NCBI RefSeq assembly: GCF_026651855.1
Contig: NZ_CP093280.1
Span: forward strand, 4,752,001 to 4,816,000
Origin: Pseudomonas silvicola
GTDB taxonomy: Bacteria; Pseudomonadota; Gammaproteobacteria; Pseudomonadales; Pseudomonadaceae
Direction of reading: 5' to 3'
DNA length: 64,000 bases
Made by a program: the position numbers and the translations under genes
Shown: one piece after another, positions 9,257 through 17,950 of the stretch
Numbering within the stretch: position 1 is the first letter of the stretch
How the letters are laid out: each line of letters begins with the position of its first letter
The notes under the pieces: model-generated
The model's input: only the letters and a program-made list of their open reading frames with translations
Databases searched by the model: none
Told to the model about the DNA's origin: nothing

Positions 9257-10230
9257 GACGTCACCAGGGTGGCGTCGATCAGTGCCAGCGGGTGGTCGCC
9301 CTGGGTCGCCCGCACTTCGGTCAGCCCCAGGTAATTGCGCAACTGGTCGGCGGCCACCGTCATCGGCCCCGGGTTCGGCGCCGCGCCGGGTGCTGGCTGC
9401 GGATACGCCGTGCCCCTCGCGGTATGGAAGGTGATATGGCCCTCCACCTTCTGGATCACCTGGTGGATATGGCCGTTGAGCACGGTCACCGAGCCGTGGT
9501 CACGCAGCAGGGCAATGGCCTGGGCGCCATCTTCGGTGCCCCAGCCCCAGGGCTGATAAATGGTCCACAGCGGAATATGGGTGTACACCACTACCGGGGT
9601 GCTTTTGCTGACCGCGCGCAGGTCGTCTGCCAGCCACGCCAGTTGCTCGCTGCCCAGGGTGGCCTCATGCCCGGCCTGAAAATTGAACACGTTGACCAGG
9701 GCGATGAAGTGTACGCCGTGGTCGTCGAAGCTGTACCAGCCATTGCCCTGGGTGCCCTTGCCGTAGCGCTGCAGGTACAGCTTGCCGCCGCCTTCGTCCA
9801 GAGTGTCATGCTCGCCGGGCACGTAATGCACCCTGGCGGGCAGAGCCTTGAACGCCTGGTCGGCCAGGTCGAACTCGTCCGGCCGCGACAGGTGGGTGAT
9901 GTCGCCGGTGTGCAGAATCAATGCAGGGCGCACGGGCAGGGCGATGACCTTGTCGATGGCCACCTGCAAGGTTTTCAACGGTTCGGGGTTAGCCTCCTTG
10001 TTGAAACCGATGTGCGAGTCACTCAGTTGCACGAACTGAAAAGAGCTGGCCAGGGCCGCCGGGTCGTGGGATTGGCCGTTGCTGTCCAGGGCGAAGGCAC
10101 GGGGGATGCCGCCGCTCAGCGCCCATAGTACCCCGGCACCGGCCCAGGCCGAGCATTTGAGCAGGTGGCGGCGCGCGGGGTCATGGCTGGGGTCGGCTAA
10201 GCTGTCGGTGCGGGGGTGAGTGGTGTTCAT
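9253..10230 (-). CDS. Tat-exported metallophosphoesterase
   Basis: About 325 residues from the ATG at 10230, chosen because GGAG lies 7 nt before it; an upstream in-frame start exists at 10248. A twin-arginine signal (ARRHLLKCSAWAGAG) leads to a calcineurin-like phosphoesterase: QLSDSHIG, HTGDITH, VPGEHDT and NGHIHQ carry the Asp/His ligands of a two-metal centre. The third motif has GEHD instead of the common GNHD. It acts in the periplasm on an unknown phosphoester and is translationally coupled to the cupredoxin. Confidence 0.9.
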   Translation of the reverse strand: MNTTHPRTDSLADPSHDPARRHLLKCSAWAGAGVLWALSGGIPRAFALDSNGQSHDPAALASSFQFVQLSDSHIGFNKEANPEPLKTLQVAIDKVIALPVRPALILHTGDITHLSRPDEFDLADQAFKALPARVHYVPGEHDTLDEGGGKLYLQRYGKGTQGNGWYSFDDHGVHFIALVNVFNFQAGHEATLGSEQLAWLADDLRAVSKSTPVVVYTHIPLWTIYQPWGWGTEDGAQAIALLRDHGSVTVLNGHIHQVIQKVEGHITFHTARGTAYPQPAPGAAPNPGPMTVAADQLRNYLGLTEVRATQGDHPLALIDATLVTS

Positions 10231-10275
10231 CGCAGAGCTCCATCGCAAGCGTCAGCCGGGCTGGCTGACGGTTAT

Positions 10276-10304
10276 GGAAACGGGGCGAGGGCAGGGTTTA
10301 TTCC
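10276..10304 (-). promoter_or_regulatory. Candidate ECF-type promoter of the phosphoesterase-cupredoxin operon
   Basis: On the minus strand GGAATAAA (10304-10297) is followed after 14 nt by CGTTTCC (10282-10276). That equals GGAAT-N17-CGTTT, close to the GGAA...CGT layout of many ECF promoters. It lies 46 nt before the start at 10230. This suggests that the divergent ECF factor drives the operon. Confidence 0.45.
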
Positions 10305-10337
10305 GGCGATTGTTTTTATTTTTTCGGGAATAAAACC
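10295..10337. promoter_or_regulatory. Inverted pair of GGAATAAA boxes between divergent operons
   Basis: GGTTTATTCC (10295-10304) and GGAATAAAACC (10327-10337) form a spaced inverted repeat in an AT-rich stretch. Each arm contains the -35-like GGAATAAA, one facing each operon. The plus-strand copy has CGTATC only further away (10354-10359), so its pairing is less certain. Confidence 0.45.
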
Positions 10338-10381
10338 GTGCTGTTCGGGGTTACGTATCACAGGTCAGGTCGAGAGCCGCC

Positions 10382-10888
10382 ATGACGCGATTCGAGGCAT
10401 TGTTCGCACCGCATCTGCAGGCTGCCTACACCCTCGCGCGCTGGTTGACCGCCAGCGACTCGGCGGCCCACGACGTGGTGCAGGAAAGTGCCTACCGCGC
10501 ATTCAAGTACCTGAACAGCTTCGACGGCGAGAACCCACGTGCCTGGTTCCTGAGCATCGTGCGCAACGAAAGCATGAACTGGCTGCGCCTGGCCGCGCAC
10601 CCGCCGTGGCTGACCATGGGGGAGGACATCAGCGACGATGACCTGGCCCTGGGGCACCAGCAAACCCCGGAGTTCCTGGCCTTGCAGGCCGAGGACGTGG
10701 CGTTGTTGCAACAGGCTCTGCAGGCATTGGCGCCGGGTTATCGGGAGGTGATCGTGTTGAAGGACCTGGAAGGCCTGCCGTACAAGGACATTGCCCAAGT
10801 GACCGGTGTGCCGCTGGGCACGGTGATGTCGCGCCTCTCGCGGGCGCGGTCAGCGCTGCGGGTTCAGTTGCAGGCACTGCGGCGATGA
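10382..10888 (+). CDS. ECF RNA polymerase sigma factor
   Basis: A 168-residue sigma factor. Region 2 covers FEALFAPHLQAAYTLARW through NPRAWFLSIVRNESMNWLR. Region 4 has LAPGYREVIVLKDLEGLPYKDIAQVTGVPLG and TVMSRLSRAR, typical of RpoE-like ECF factors. The anti-sigma gene overlaps its stop by 4 bp. It likely controls itself and the divergent phosphoesterase-cupredoxin pair. Confidence 0.92.
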   Translation: MTRFEALFAPHLQAAYTLARWLTASDSAAHDVVQESAYRAFKYLNSFDGENPRAWFLSIVRNESMNWLRLAAHPPWLTMGEDISDDDLALGHQQTPEFLALQAEDVALLQQALQALAPGYREVIVLKDLEGLPYKDIAQVTGVPLGTVMSRLSRARSALRVQLQALRR

Positions 10889-11658
10889 CTATCATCGACC
10901 ACGCCACCTGCCTCGGGTTGCTGGATGCTTACCTGGACCGTGAGCTGGACCCGGCTCGGCGCGCCGCCGTGCAGGCCCACCTGGAACAATGCGCCGCCTG
11001 CACCGCCCAGTTCGAGGGCCTGCAGCGTTGGCTGGCAAGTGTGAGCAGCACGGCGCCGCGCTTTGCGCTGCCCAATAGCCTCACACACCTCATGCATGAA
11101 CTTGACGCGCCCTCTGCGCCCAGGCGCGTCTGGCCCTGGCGCCACTGGTTGGCGCCGCTGTGTTCGGTAGCGCTGCTGGCCATGGCGCTTCTGCTGTACG
11201 TGCGTAGCCCAGAGGTTTCACCGCAGCTGGTTGATGAGGCAGTTTCCAGCCATGTGCGCTCGTTGATGGGCCAGCACCTCAATGACGTGGCGTCTTCGGA
11301 CAGGCACACGGTCAAGCCCTGGTTCACCGGCAAGCTGGACTTCTCACCGCCGGTCACGGACTTCGCGGGCGCCGGTTTTCCCTTGCTGGGCGGCCGGCTC
11401 GACTACCTGCAACACCAGGCGGCGGCCGCTTTGACCTATGGCCATGGCAAGCACCTGATCAACGTCTTCGTGCTGCCCACCGAGCAGCCGGACAGCCCCC
11501 GGCAGCGCATGGACAGTCGCGGCTACAACCTCGTCAGTTGGCGTCAGGGGCATATGCAGTTCATCGCGGTATCGGACGTTGAGGCCGGGGAACTGGAGCG
11601 GCTGGCGCGACTGCTCAGCCCGGACAGCCCCACCGGCCCGGAAGCTACTCACCAGTAG
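10885..11658 (+). CDS. Membrane anti-sigma factor with zinc-binding N-terminus
   Basis: A 257-residue protein. The cytoplasmic N-terminus has the zf-HC2/ZAS pattern: C9, then HLEQCAAC at about 32-39. One membrane segment lies around 88-106 (PLCSVALLAMALLLYV). The C-terminal periplasmic part ends in an RsiW/ChrR-type region (GHGKHLINVFVLP, WRQGHMQFIAVSD). It should hold the upstream ECF factor until a periplasmic or redox signal arrives; the copper protein across the divide suggests a metal or oxidant signal, which is inference. Confidence 0.88.
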   Translation: MTIIDHATCLGLLDAYLDRELDPARRAAVQAHLEQCAACTAQFEGLQRWLASVSSTAPRFALPNSLTHLMHELDAPSAPRRVWPWRHWLAPLCSVALLAMALLLYVRSPEVSPQLVDEAVSSHVRSLMGQHLNDVASSDRHTVKPWFTGKLDFSPPVTDFAGAGFPLLGGRLDYLQHQAAAALTYGHGKHLINVFVLPTEQPDSPRQRMDSRGYNLVSWRQGHMQFIAVSDVEAGELERLARLLSPDSPTGPEATHQ

Positions 11659-11671
11659 CTGTCAGCCTGCC

Positions 11672-11743
11672 GTGGCAGACATCGAAACAGACACCGTGAA
11701 ACGGTTCAACGACGCCAAAGGCTTCAGCGTTATCCGCTGGTAA
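11672..11743 (+). pseudogene. Remnant of a cold-shock protein (CspA family) N-terminus
   Basis: A 23-codon frame reads VADIETDTVKRFNDAKGF then SVIRW and a stop. The stretch TVKRFNDAKGFSVI closely matches the RNP1 start of CspA proteins (TVKWFN..KGFGFI), with Trp replaced by Arg and Gly by Ser. No remainder of the domain is found downstream. It is best read as a degraded fragment. Confidence 0.55.
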
Positions 11744-11931
11744 GCGGCCACCGCGGCCTATCAGGTGTACCGCGATGCCGCCGCACCCACAGGCTTAAAC
11801 AACGCACAGGCAATCTGCTCATTTCCTGACTACAGTTAAGTAAGCTTCCGCCCCAGGCGGCGGCCCAACCGTGATCCGCCCACGTGCCCGCGGCGATGTC
11901 CCGCAGGCTGTTACCTGATCAGGAGTGCACG

Positions 11932-14900
11932 ATGGACCTCAACCGTCGTCAGTTCTTCAAGGCCGCCGGCATTGGCCTGGCCGGCGCCAGCATCGGCGCG
12001 CTGGGCATGGCCCCGGCGCCGGCGTTCGCCGAGCAGGTGCGCCACTTCAAGCTGGCCCACACCCGCGAGACGCGCAACACCTGCCCCTATTGCTCGGTCG
12101 GCTGCGGCCTGATCCTGTATGGGCAGGGCGATGGCGCCAAGAACGTCGCCCAGAACATCATTCACATCGAAGGCGACGCCGACCACCCCGTGAACCGCGG
12201 CACCCTGTGCCCCAAGGGCGCCGGCCTGCTGGACTTCATCCACAGCCCCAACCGCCTGCAATACCCCCAGGTGCGCAAGCCCGGCAGCAACGAGTGGACC
12301 CGCATCGGCTGGGACGAAGCCCTGGACCGCGTGGCTGAACTGATGAAGGCCGACCGCGACGCCCATTTCATCGAGAAGAACGAAAAGGGCCAGACCGTGA
12401 ACCGCTGGACCACCACCGGTTTTCTCGCGGCCTCCGCAGCGTCCAACGAAGCCGGTTACCTGACCCACAAGGTGGTGCGCAGCCTGGGCATGCTGGGGTT
12501 CGATAACCAAGCGCGTGTCTGACACGGCCCGACGGTGGCAAGTCTTGCCCCGACGTACGGCCGTGGCGCCATGACCAACACCTGGACAGACATTGGCAAC
12601 GCCAACCTGATCCTGGTAATGGGCGGCAACGCAGCAGAAGCGCACCCGTGCGGCTTCAAATGGGTGACCGAAGCCAAGGCCCACAACCAGGCCCGGCTGA
12701 TCGTCGTCGACCCCAGGTTTACCCGCACCGCGTCCGTGGCGGATTACTACGCGCCCATTCGAACCGGCAGCGACATCGCGTTCATGGGTGGGCTGATCAA
12801 CTTCCTGTTGACCGAGGACAAGATCCAGCACGAATACGTGCGCAACTACACCGACGTGTCGTTCATCGTCAAAGCCGGTTTCGGCTTCGAAGATGGCCTG
12901 TTCACCGGCTATGACGCGGCCAAGCGCACCTACACCGACAAGTCTACGTGGGGCTATGAACTGGGCGACGACGGCTTTGCGAAGGTCGACCCGACCCTGC
13001 AAGACCCGCGCTGCGTATACCAGTTGATGAAGCACCACTACAGCCGCTACACCCTGGAGCTGGCCAGCCAGATCTGCGGCATGCCCGTGGACGCCATGCG
13101 CAAAATCTGGGACGAGATCGCCACCTGCGCCGCGCCCGGCAAGACCATGACCATCCTCTATGCCCTGGGCTGGACCCAGCATTCCATCGGCTCGCAGATC
13201 ATCCGCAGCGCCGCCATGGTGCAGCTGCTGCTGGGCAACGTGGGGATGCCGGGTGGGGGCGTCAATGCCTTGCGCGGGCACTCGAACATCCAGGGCCTGA
13301 CCGACCTGGGCCTGCTGTCCAACGCGTTGCCTGGCTACCTGACCCTGGGCACGGACAACGAACAGGACTACAGCGCGTTCATCACCAAGCGCACTCAAGT
13401 GCCGCTGCGCCCTGGGCAATTGTCCTACTGGCAGAACTACAGCAAGTTCCACGTCAGCCTGATGAAGGCCTGGTACGGAGCCAACGCCACCGCCGACAAC
13501 CACTGGGGCTACGACTGGCTGCCCAAGCTGGACATCCCCAACTACGACATCCTCAAGATGTTCGACCTGATGGGGCAGGGCAAGGTCAACGGCTACGTGT
13601 GCCAGGGCTTCAACCCCATCGCCGCGCTGCCGGACAAGAACCGGGTGATGAAAGCCCTGGCCAAGCTCAAATGGCTGGTGGTGATGGACCCCCTGGCCAC
13701 CGAGACCTCGCAATTCTGGGAACACGTGGGGCCTTACAACGATGTGGACACCGCGGCCATCCAGACCGAAGTGATCCGCCTACCCACCACCTGCTTCGCC
13801 GAGGAAGACGGCTCGCTGGTCAACAGCAGCCGCTGGCTGCAATGGCACTGGAAAGGCGCCGATGGCCCGGGCCAGGCGCGCACCGATGTGGCGATCATGA
13901 GTGGGCTGTACAGCCGCCTCAAGGCGCTGTACCAGGCCCAGGGCGGCGCCTATGCCGAGCCGATCATGAAGCTGGCCTGGCCCTACAAGGTGCCGGACGA
14001 ACCCTCGCCCGAGGAACTGGCCAAGGAGCTCAACGGCTTTGCGGTCACCGACTTCACCGACGGCGCCGGCGCGGCGGTGAAGGGCGGTTCGCAACTGGCC
14101 GGTTTCGGCCAGCTGCGAGATGATGGCACCACGGCGTCGGGTTGCTGGATTTTCTGTGGCAGCTGGACCGAGCAGGGCAACCAGATGGCCCGGCGTGACA
14201 ACAGCGACCCTTATGGCATGAAGCAGCACCTGGGCTGGGCCTGGGCCTGGCCGTTGAACCGGCGCATCCTCTACAACCGCGCTTCCGCCGACCCCCAAGG
14301 CAAGCCATGGGACGAGAAGAAGCGCCTGGTGTGGTGGACCGGCAAAGCCTGGGGCGGTACCGACGTGCCCGACTACAAGGCCGACGTGCCACCGGAAGCG
14401 GGCATGAGCCCGTTCATCATGAACCCCGAAGGCGTGGCGCGGTTCTTCGCCGTCGACAAGATGAACGAAGGCCCGTTCCCCGAGCACTACGAGCCCTTCG
14501 AAACACCCATCGGGGTCAACCCGTTGCACCCCAACAACAAGCAGGTGGTCAGCAACCCGGCGGCGCGCATCTTCGATTCGGTGTGGGAGTCGCTCGGCCA
14601 GGCCAAGGACTTTCCCTACGCGGGCACCAGCTACCGGCTCACCGAGCACTTCCACTTCTGGAGCAAGCACTGCCGCCTCAACGCCATTGCCCAGCCCGAG
14701 CAGTTCGTGGAAATAGGCGAGGTGCTGGCGGCCGAGAAGGGCATCGCCGCGGGCGACCGGGTGCGGGTGACCTGCAAGCGCGGGTTCATCGAGGCCGTGG
14801 CGGTGGTCACCAAACGCATCCGGCCGCTGCAGGTCAACGGCCAGACCGTGCACCAGATCGGTATCCCGCTGCACTGGGGGTTCACGGGTGTCACGCGCCA

Positions 14901-14997
14901 CGGCTACCTGACCAATACATTGGTGCCGTTCCTGGGTGACGGCAATTCCCAGACCCCGGAATCCAAGTCGTTCCTGGTCAACGTGGAGAAGCTCTAG
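11932..14997 (+). CDS. fdnG: Formate dehydrogenase-N/O major subunit, selenocysteine-containing
   Basis: A 1021-residue molybdenum enzyme that oxidises formate to CO2 in the periplasm. The ATG at 11932 has AGGAG just upstream and starts a Tat signal (NRRQFFKAAG). Cys51, Cys54, Cys58 and Cys93 (CPYCSVGC, TLCPKG) bind the 4Fe-4S cluster. The reading frame contains an in-frame TGA at 12520-12522 (codon 197), placed where the enzyme family has selenocysteine (NQARV-Sec-HGPTV). Frame and homology continue unchanged after it, and a SECIS hairpin follows at once. selA, selB and selC are in the same region, so read-through is expected. It should not be annotated as two genes. Confidence 0.97.
12523..12565 (+). 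promoter_or_regulatory. SECIS element for selenocysteine insertion in fdnG
   Basis: Directly after the TGA, CACGGCC (12523-12529) pairs perfectly with GGCCGTG (12559-12565). An inner hairpin GGCAA-GTC-TTGCC (12537-12549) forms the apical stem and loop. Bacterial SECIS elements sit in this position and are bound by the C-terminal domain of SelB. Confidence 0.88.
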
Positions 14998-15933
14998 ATG
15001 GCCATTCAAGACATCACCGCCCGTTCGGCCACCACCACCGTGCCCTCGTCGGTGCGCCAGCTGGAAGAAGTCGCCAAGCTGATCGACACCACCAAGTGCA
15101 TCGGCTGCAAGGCCTGCCAGGTGGCGTGCTCGGAATGGAACGAGCTGCGCGACGAGGTCGGCCACAACCATGGCACCTACGACAACCCCCAGGACCTCAC
15201 CGCCGAGACCTGGACGCTGATGCGCTTCACCGAGCATGAAAACACCGACAGCGGCAACCTGGAGTGGCTGATCCGCAAGGACGGCTGCATGCACTGTGCC
15301 GACCCCGGCTGCCTGAAGGCTTGCCCCAGCCCCGGGGCCATCATCAAGCACGCCAACGGTATCGTCGACTTCAACCAGGACCACTGCATCGGCTGCGGTT
15401 ACTGCATCACCGGTTGCCCGTTCAACATCCCGCGCATCTCCCAGAAAGACCACAAGGCCTACAAGTGCACCCTGTGTTCCGACCGGGTGGCGGTGGGCCT
15501 GGAGCCGGCCTGCGTGAAGACCTGCCCCACGGGCGCCATCGTCTTCGGCACCAAGGCCGACATGAAGGAACACGCCGCCGAACGCATCGTCGACCTCAAG
15601 AGCCGGGGGTTTGAACAGGCCGGTCTATACGACCCCGATGGCGTCGGCGGTACCCACGTGATGTACGTGCTGCACCACGCCGACCAGCCCAGCCTTTACG
15701 CCAACTTGCCCAACCAACCCACCATCAGCCCGCTGGTGGGCCTGTGGAAAGGCGTGACCAAACCCCTGGCCTTGCTGGCCATGGGCGCGGCGGTGCTAGC
15801 CGGGTTTTTCCACTACGTGCGCGTGGGCCCGCAACTGACCGAGGAGGATGAAGAGCCCCACCTCGATCCTGCCGTGCATACGGTCGACCCGGCCGTACAT
15901 ACCTACGATCCCCGCGAGGGTAAGCAGCCATGA
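14998..15933 (+). CDS. fdnH: Formate dehydrogenase iron-sulfur (beta) subunit
   Basis: A 311-residue electron-transfer subunit. Four ferredoxin-type clusters are visible: [35 protein letters not shown] and [21 protein letters not shown] single C-terminal membrane anchor ([19 protein letters not shown], about 255-275) fixes it to the inner membrane from the periplasmic side. It starts immediately after the fdnG stop. It passes electrons from FdnG to the cytochrome b subunit. The acidic/His tail after the anchor contains a short repeat ([12 protein letters not shown]). Confidence 0.96.
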   Translation: MAIQDITARSATTTVPSSVRQLEEVAKLIDTTKCIGCKACQVACSEWNELRDEVGHNHGTYDNPQDLTAETWTLMRFTEHENTDSGNLEWLIRKDGCMHCADPGCLKACPSPGAIIKHANGIVDFNQDHCIGCGYCITGCPFNIPRISQKDHKAYKCTLCSDRVAVGLEPACVKTCPTGAIVFGTKADMKEHAAERIVDLKSRGFEQAGLYDPDGVGGTHVMYVLHHADQPSLYANLPNQPTISPLVGLWKGVTKPLALLAMGAAVLAGFFHYVRVGPQLTEEDEEPHLDPAVHTVDPAVHTYDPREGKQP

Positions 15934-16583
15934 TGCCCAGACAGATCCTGCGCTATACCGCCAACCAGCGCACCAACCACTGGCTGGTGGCGATCCTGTT
16001 CTTCATGGCCGGGTTGTCGGGGCTGGCGCTGTTTCACCCGGCGCTGTTCTGGCTCAGCCAACTGTTCGGCGGCGGCCCGTGGACACGCATCCTGCACCCG
16101 TTCATGGGCGTGGCCATGTTCCTGCTGTTCATGGGCCTGGTGGTGCGTTTCTGGCGTGCCAACTACTTCATCCACAACGACAAGCTGTGGCTCAAGCGCA
16201 TCGACCGAGTCATGCTCAACCAGGAGGAGGGCGTGCCCCCCATTGGCAAGTACAACCCGGGCCAGAAGCTGCTGTTCTGGACCTTGCTGGCGTGCATGCT
16301 GGTGTTGCTGCTCAGTGGCGTGGTGATCTGGCGGGTGTATTTCAGCCAGTGGTTCGGCATTACCACGATCCGCCTGGCGGTGCTGGCCCACGCGGCGGCG
16401 GCGTTCGTGCTGGTGACCAGCATCATCGTGCATATCTACGCCGGTATCTGGATCAAGGGGTCGGTGGATGCCATGCTGCACGGCTGGGTCAGCCGCGCCT
16501 GGGCGCGCAAGCACCATGCGCTCTGGTATCGTGACGTCACGGGCGACAAGCGCCCTGAGCACCCGAACAGGATCAAACCGTGA
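15930..16583 (+). CDS. fdnI: Formate dehydrogenase cytochrome b556 (gamma) subunit
   Basis: A 217-residue membrane subunit with four hydrophobic helices and conserved His residues for two b hemes ([11 protein letters not shown] near the start, [24 protein letters not shown]). It accepts electrons from FdnH and reduces quinone. The ATG overlaps the fdnH stop by 4 bp. Confidence 0.95.
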   Translation: MMPRQILRYTANQRTNHWLVAILFFMAGLSGLALFHPALFWLSQLFGGGPWTRILHPFMGVAMFLLFMGLVVRFWRANYFIHNDKLWLKRIDRVMLNQEEGVPPIGKYNPGQKLLFWTLLACMLVLLLSGVVIWRVYFSQWFGITTIRLAVLAHAAAAFVLVTSIIVHIYAGIWIKGSVDAMLHGWVSRAWARKHHALWYRDVTGDKRPEHPNRIKP

Positions 16584-17506
16584 GAGACACCCTAGAACCT
16601 CAACAGATAGCCGCCTCGGCCAGTACACCGCCGTACCTTGACCTACCCCCCGCGACGCTCTTTGCCCAACGTGCCGAGCGGCTGCGCGCTCTGGCGCCGG
16701 GCCATCAACTGCAGGCCTTCCTGCACCTGGTGGCCGACCTGTGCGATGTGCAGCAAAGCCTGTTGGACCAGCCCCCGGCCGCACCGATGCCGGCCCCTGA
16801 CCGCCTGGTGCTGTGCCAGCAGCACGGCCTGCCACCGCTGGCATTCGACAGTCTGGTGCGTGAAGGGGCGTGGCAGCCTTGGCTGGATGCGTTTCTGGAC
16901 CGCTATGCAGCGGCCGGTACCCCCAAGGTGCAGCAAGCCTTGCACAGGTTGAAAGCCGCCCCCGCCGACCAGCGCCTGGTTTGGGCCTTGGCCCAGCTCA
17001 GCGGCAATTACGCTGCGCTGCCGGCCGAGATCGTGCCATTCCTGGGGGCGGCCTTGCAGGCCGCCTGGACACATTGGCTGATCAACCTGCCCAACCCGAC
17101 CCTGCAACCCGGCGCTAGCCTGAGCCAATGCCCCGCGTGCGGTTCGCCGGCCATGGCCGGGGTCATCCGCCAGCGGGGTGCCCACAACGGCTTGCGCTAT
17201 CTGGTGTGTTCGCTGTGCGCTTGTCAGTGGCATGTGGTGCGGGTCAAGTGCGTGTACTGCGAAGAGAGCAAGGGCCTTGATCACGTCAGCCTGGTCACTG
17301 ACCGTCATCCGCCGGAACAGGCACCGTTGCGCGCGGAAACCTGCCACCTGTGCCAGCTGTTTCTGAAGCTGCTGTACCTGGAGCATGACAGTGGTGCCGA
17401 AGCGCTGTCGGCTGACCTGGCCAGCCTGGCGCTGGATATGTGCCTGGACGATGCCGGCTTCAACCGGCTGGCGCCGAATTTGATGTTGTCGCCGGGACGG
17501 GGGTGA
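16580..17506 (+). CDS. fdhE: Formate dehydrogenase accessory protein FdhE
   Basis: A 308-residue cytoplasmic protein needed for formate dehydrogenase maturation. It starts with GTG, overlapping the fdnI stop by 4 bp. Cys pairs in rubredoxin-like order are seen: CPACG (about 182), CSLCACQW, CVYC and CHLCQ; these bind iron in the family. It closes the fdnGHI-fdhE operon. In Pseudomonas selA and selB usually follow directly; here about 4 kb of other DNA separates them. Confidence 0.94.
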   Translation: MRDTLEPQQIAASASTPPYLDLPPATLFAQRAERLRALAPGHQLQAFLHLVADLCDVQQSLLDQPPAAPMPAPDRLVLCQQHGLPPLAFDSLVREGAWQPWLDAFLDRYAAAGTPKVQQALHRLKAAPADQRLVWALAQLSGNYAALPAEIVPFLGAALQAAWTHWLINLPNPTLQPGASLSQCPACGSPAMAGVIRQRGAHNGLRYLVCSLCACQWHVVRVKCVYCEESKGLDHVSLVTDRHPPEQAPLRAETCHLCQLFLKLLYLEHDSGAEALSADLASLALDMCLDDAGFNRLAPNLMLSPGRG

Positions 17507-17950
17507 GCGCGAACGGCCTGGTTTGGCAGGGTTTGAACACACAAAGCCCGCTGTGACCAGACCGGCCTCTGGAGACGACCAATGTAGTTTTGCGGGCAGT
17601 TGCATTGGCCGTCCCACGTTTAGTCGATTCCGTGCAGGGCAGCCAGGAGACCACAACATTTACACTGGTTGCGAGTCTCCATACCACGGCGTTTAACCTT
17701 GCGGCTCCAAAGTTGCCTGAAATCAGCGGCTGCGCATTCAGCGTTCCCCCGGTGATGGCGCCGTTTTTAACGAACTCTATGGACAGCGTGACGTAGGCCT
17801 CCTTGCGGTGTATCTGATAGTGCGGGGCGTCCCGGACGCGGCCAGGTCCGCTGCCATGAATTTTTTGGTTCTTCGCGAGTTTCCGGGCCACGGATCTGCA
17901 GCGAGCAAATAAGACGGACCAGGTGAGCTCACAGCCATGCCTGGCCCGAA
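17507..17950. other. Region without a recognisable gene, start of inserted block
   Basis: A long minus-strand open frame (to about 18005) runs into the repeat array and has no recognised domain. A short Cys-rich reading (NQCKCCGLLAALHGID) occurs in another minus frame near 17640-17680 and may be debris of a lost gene. A dispersed repeat (GACGCGGCCAGGTCCGCTGC, 17835-17854) also occurs inverted near 58.1 and 58.6 kb. I see no supportable gene. Confidence 0.4.

Noticed and set aside
10327-10359. Plus-strand ECF promoter with GGAATAA and CGTATC
   Set aside because: The gap (20 nt from GGAATAA to CGTATC) is longer than usual, so only the box itself is kept as part of the inverted pair.
11884-14997. 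Two separate genes on either side of the TGA at 12520, or a frameshifted fdnG
   Set aside because: The frame is the same on both sides, the TGA is at the known selenocysteine position, a SECIS hairpin follows and the whole insertion machinery is encoded nearby.
11911-15573. Long minus-strand frames opposite fdnG and fdnH
   Set aside because: They are shadows of the formate dehydrogenase genes without any family motif.
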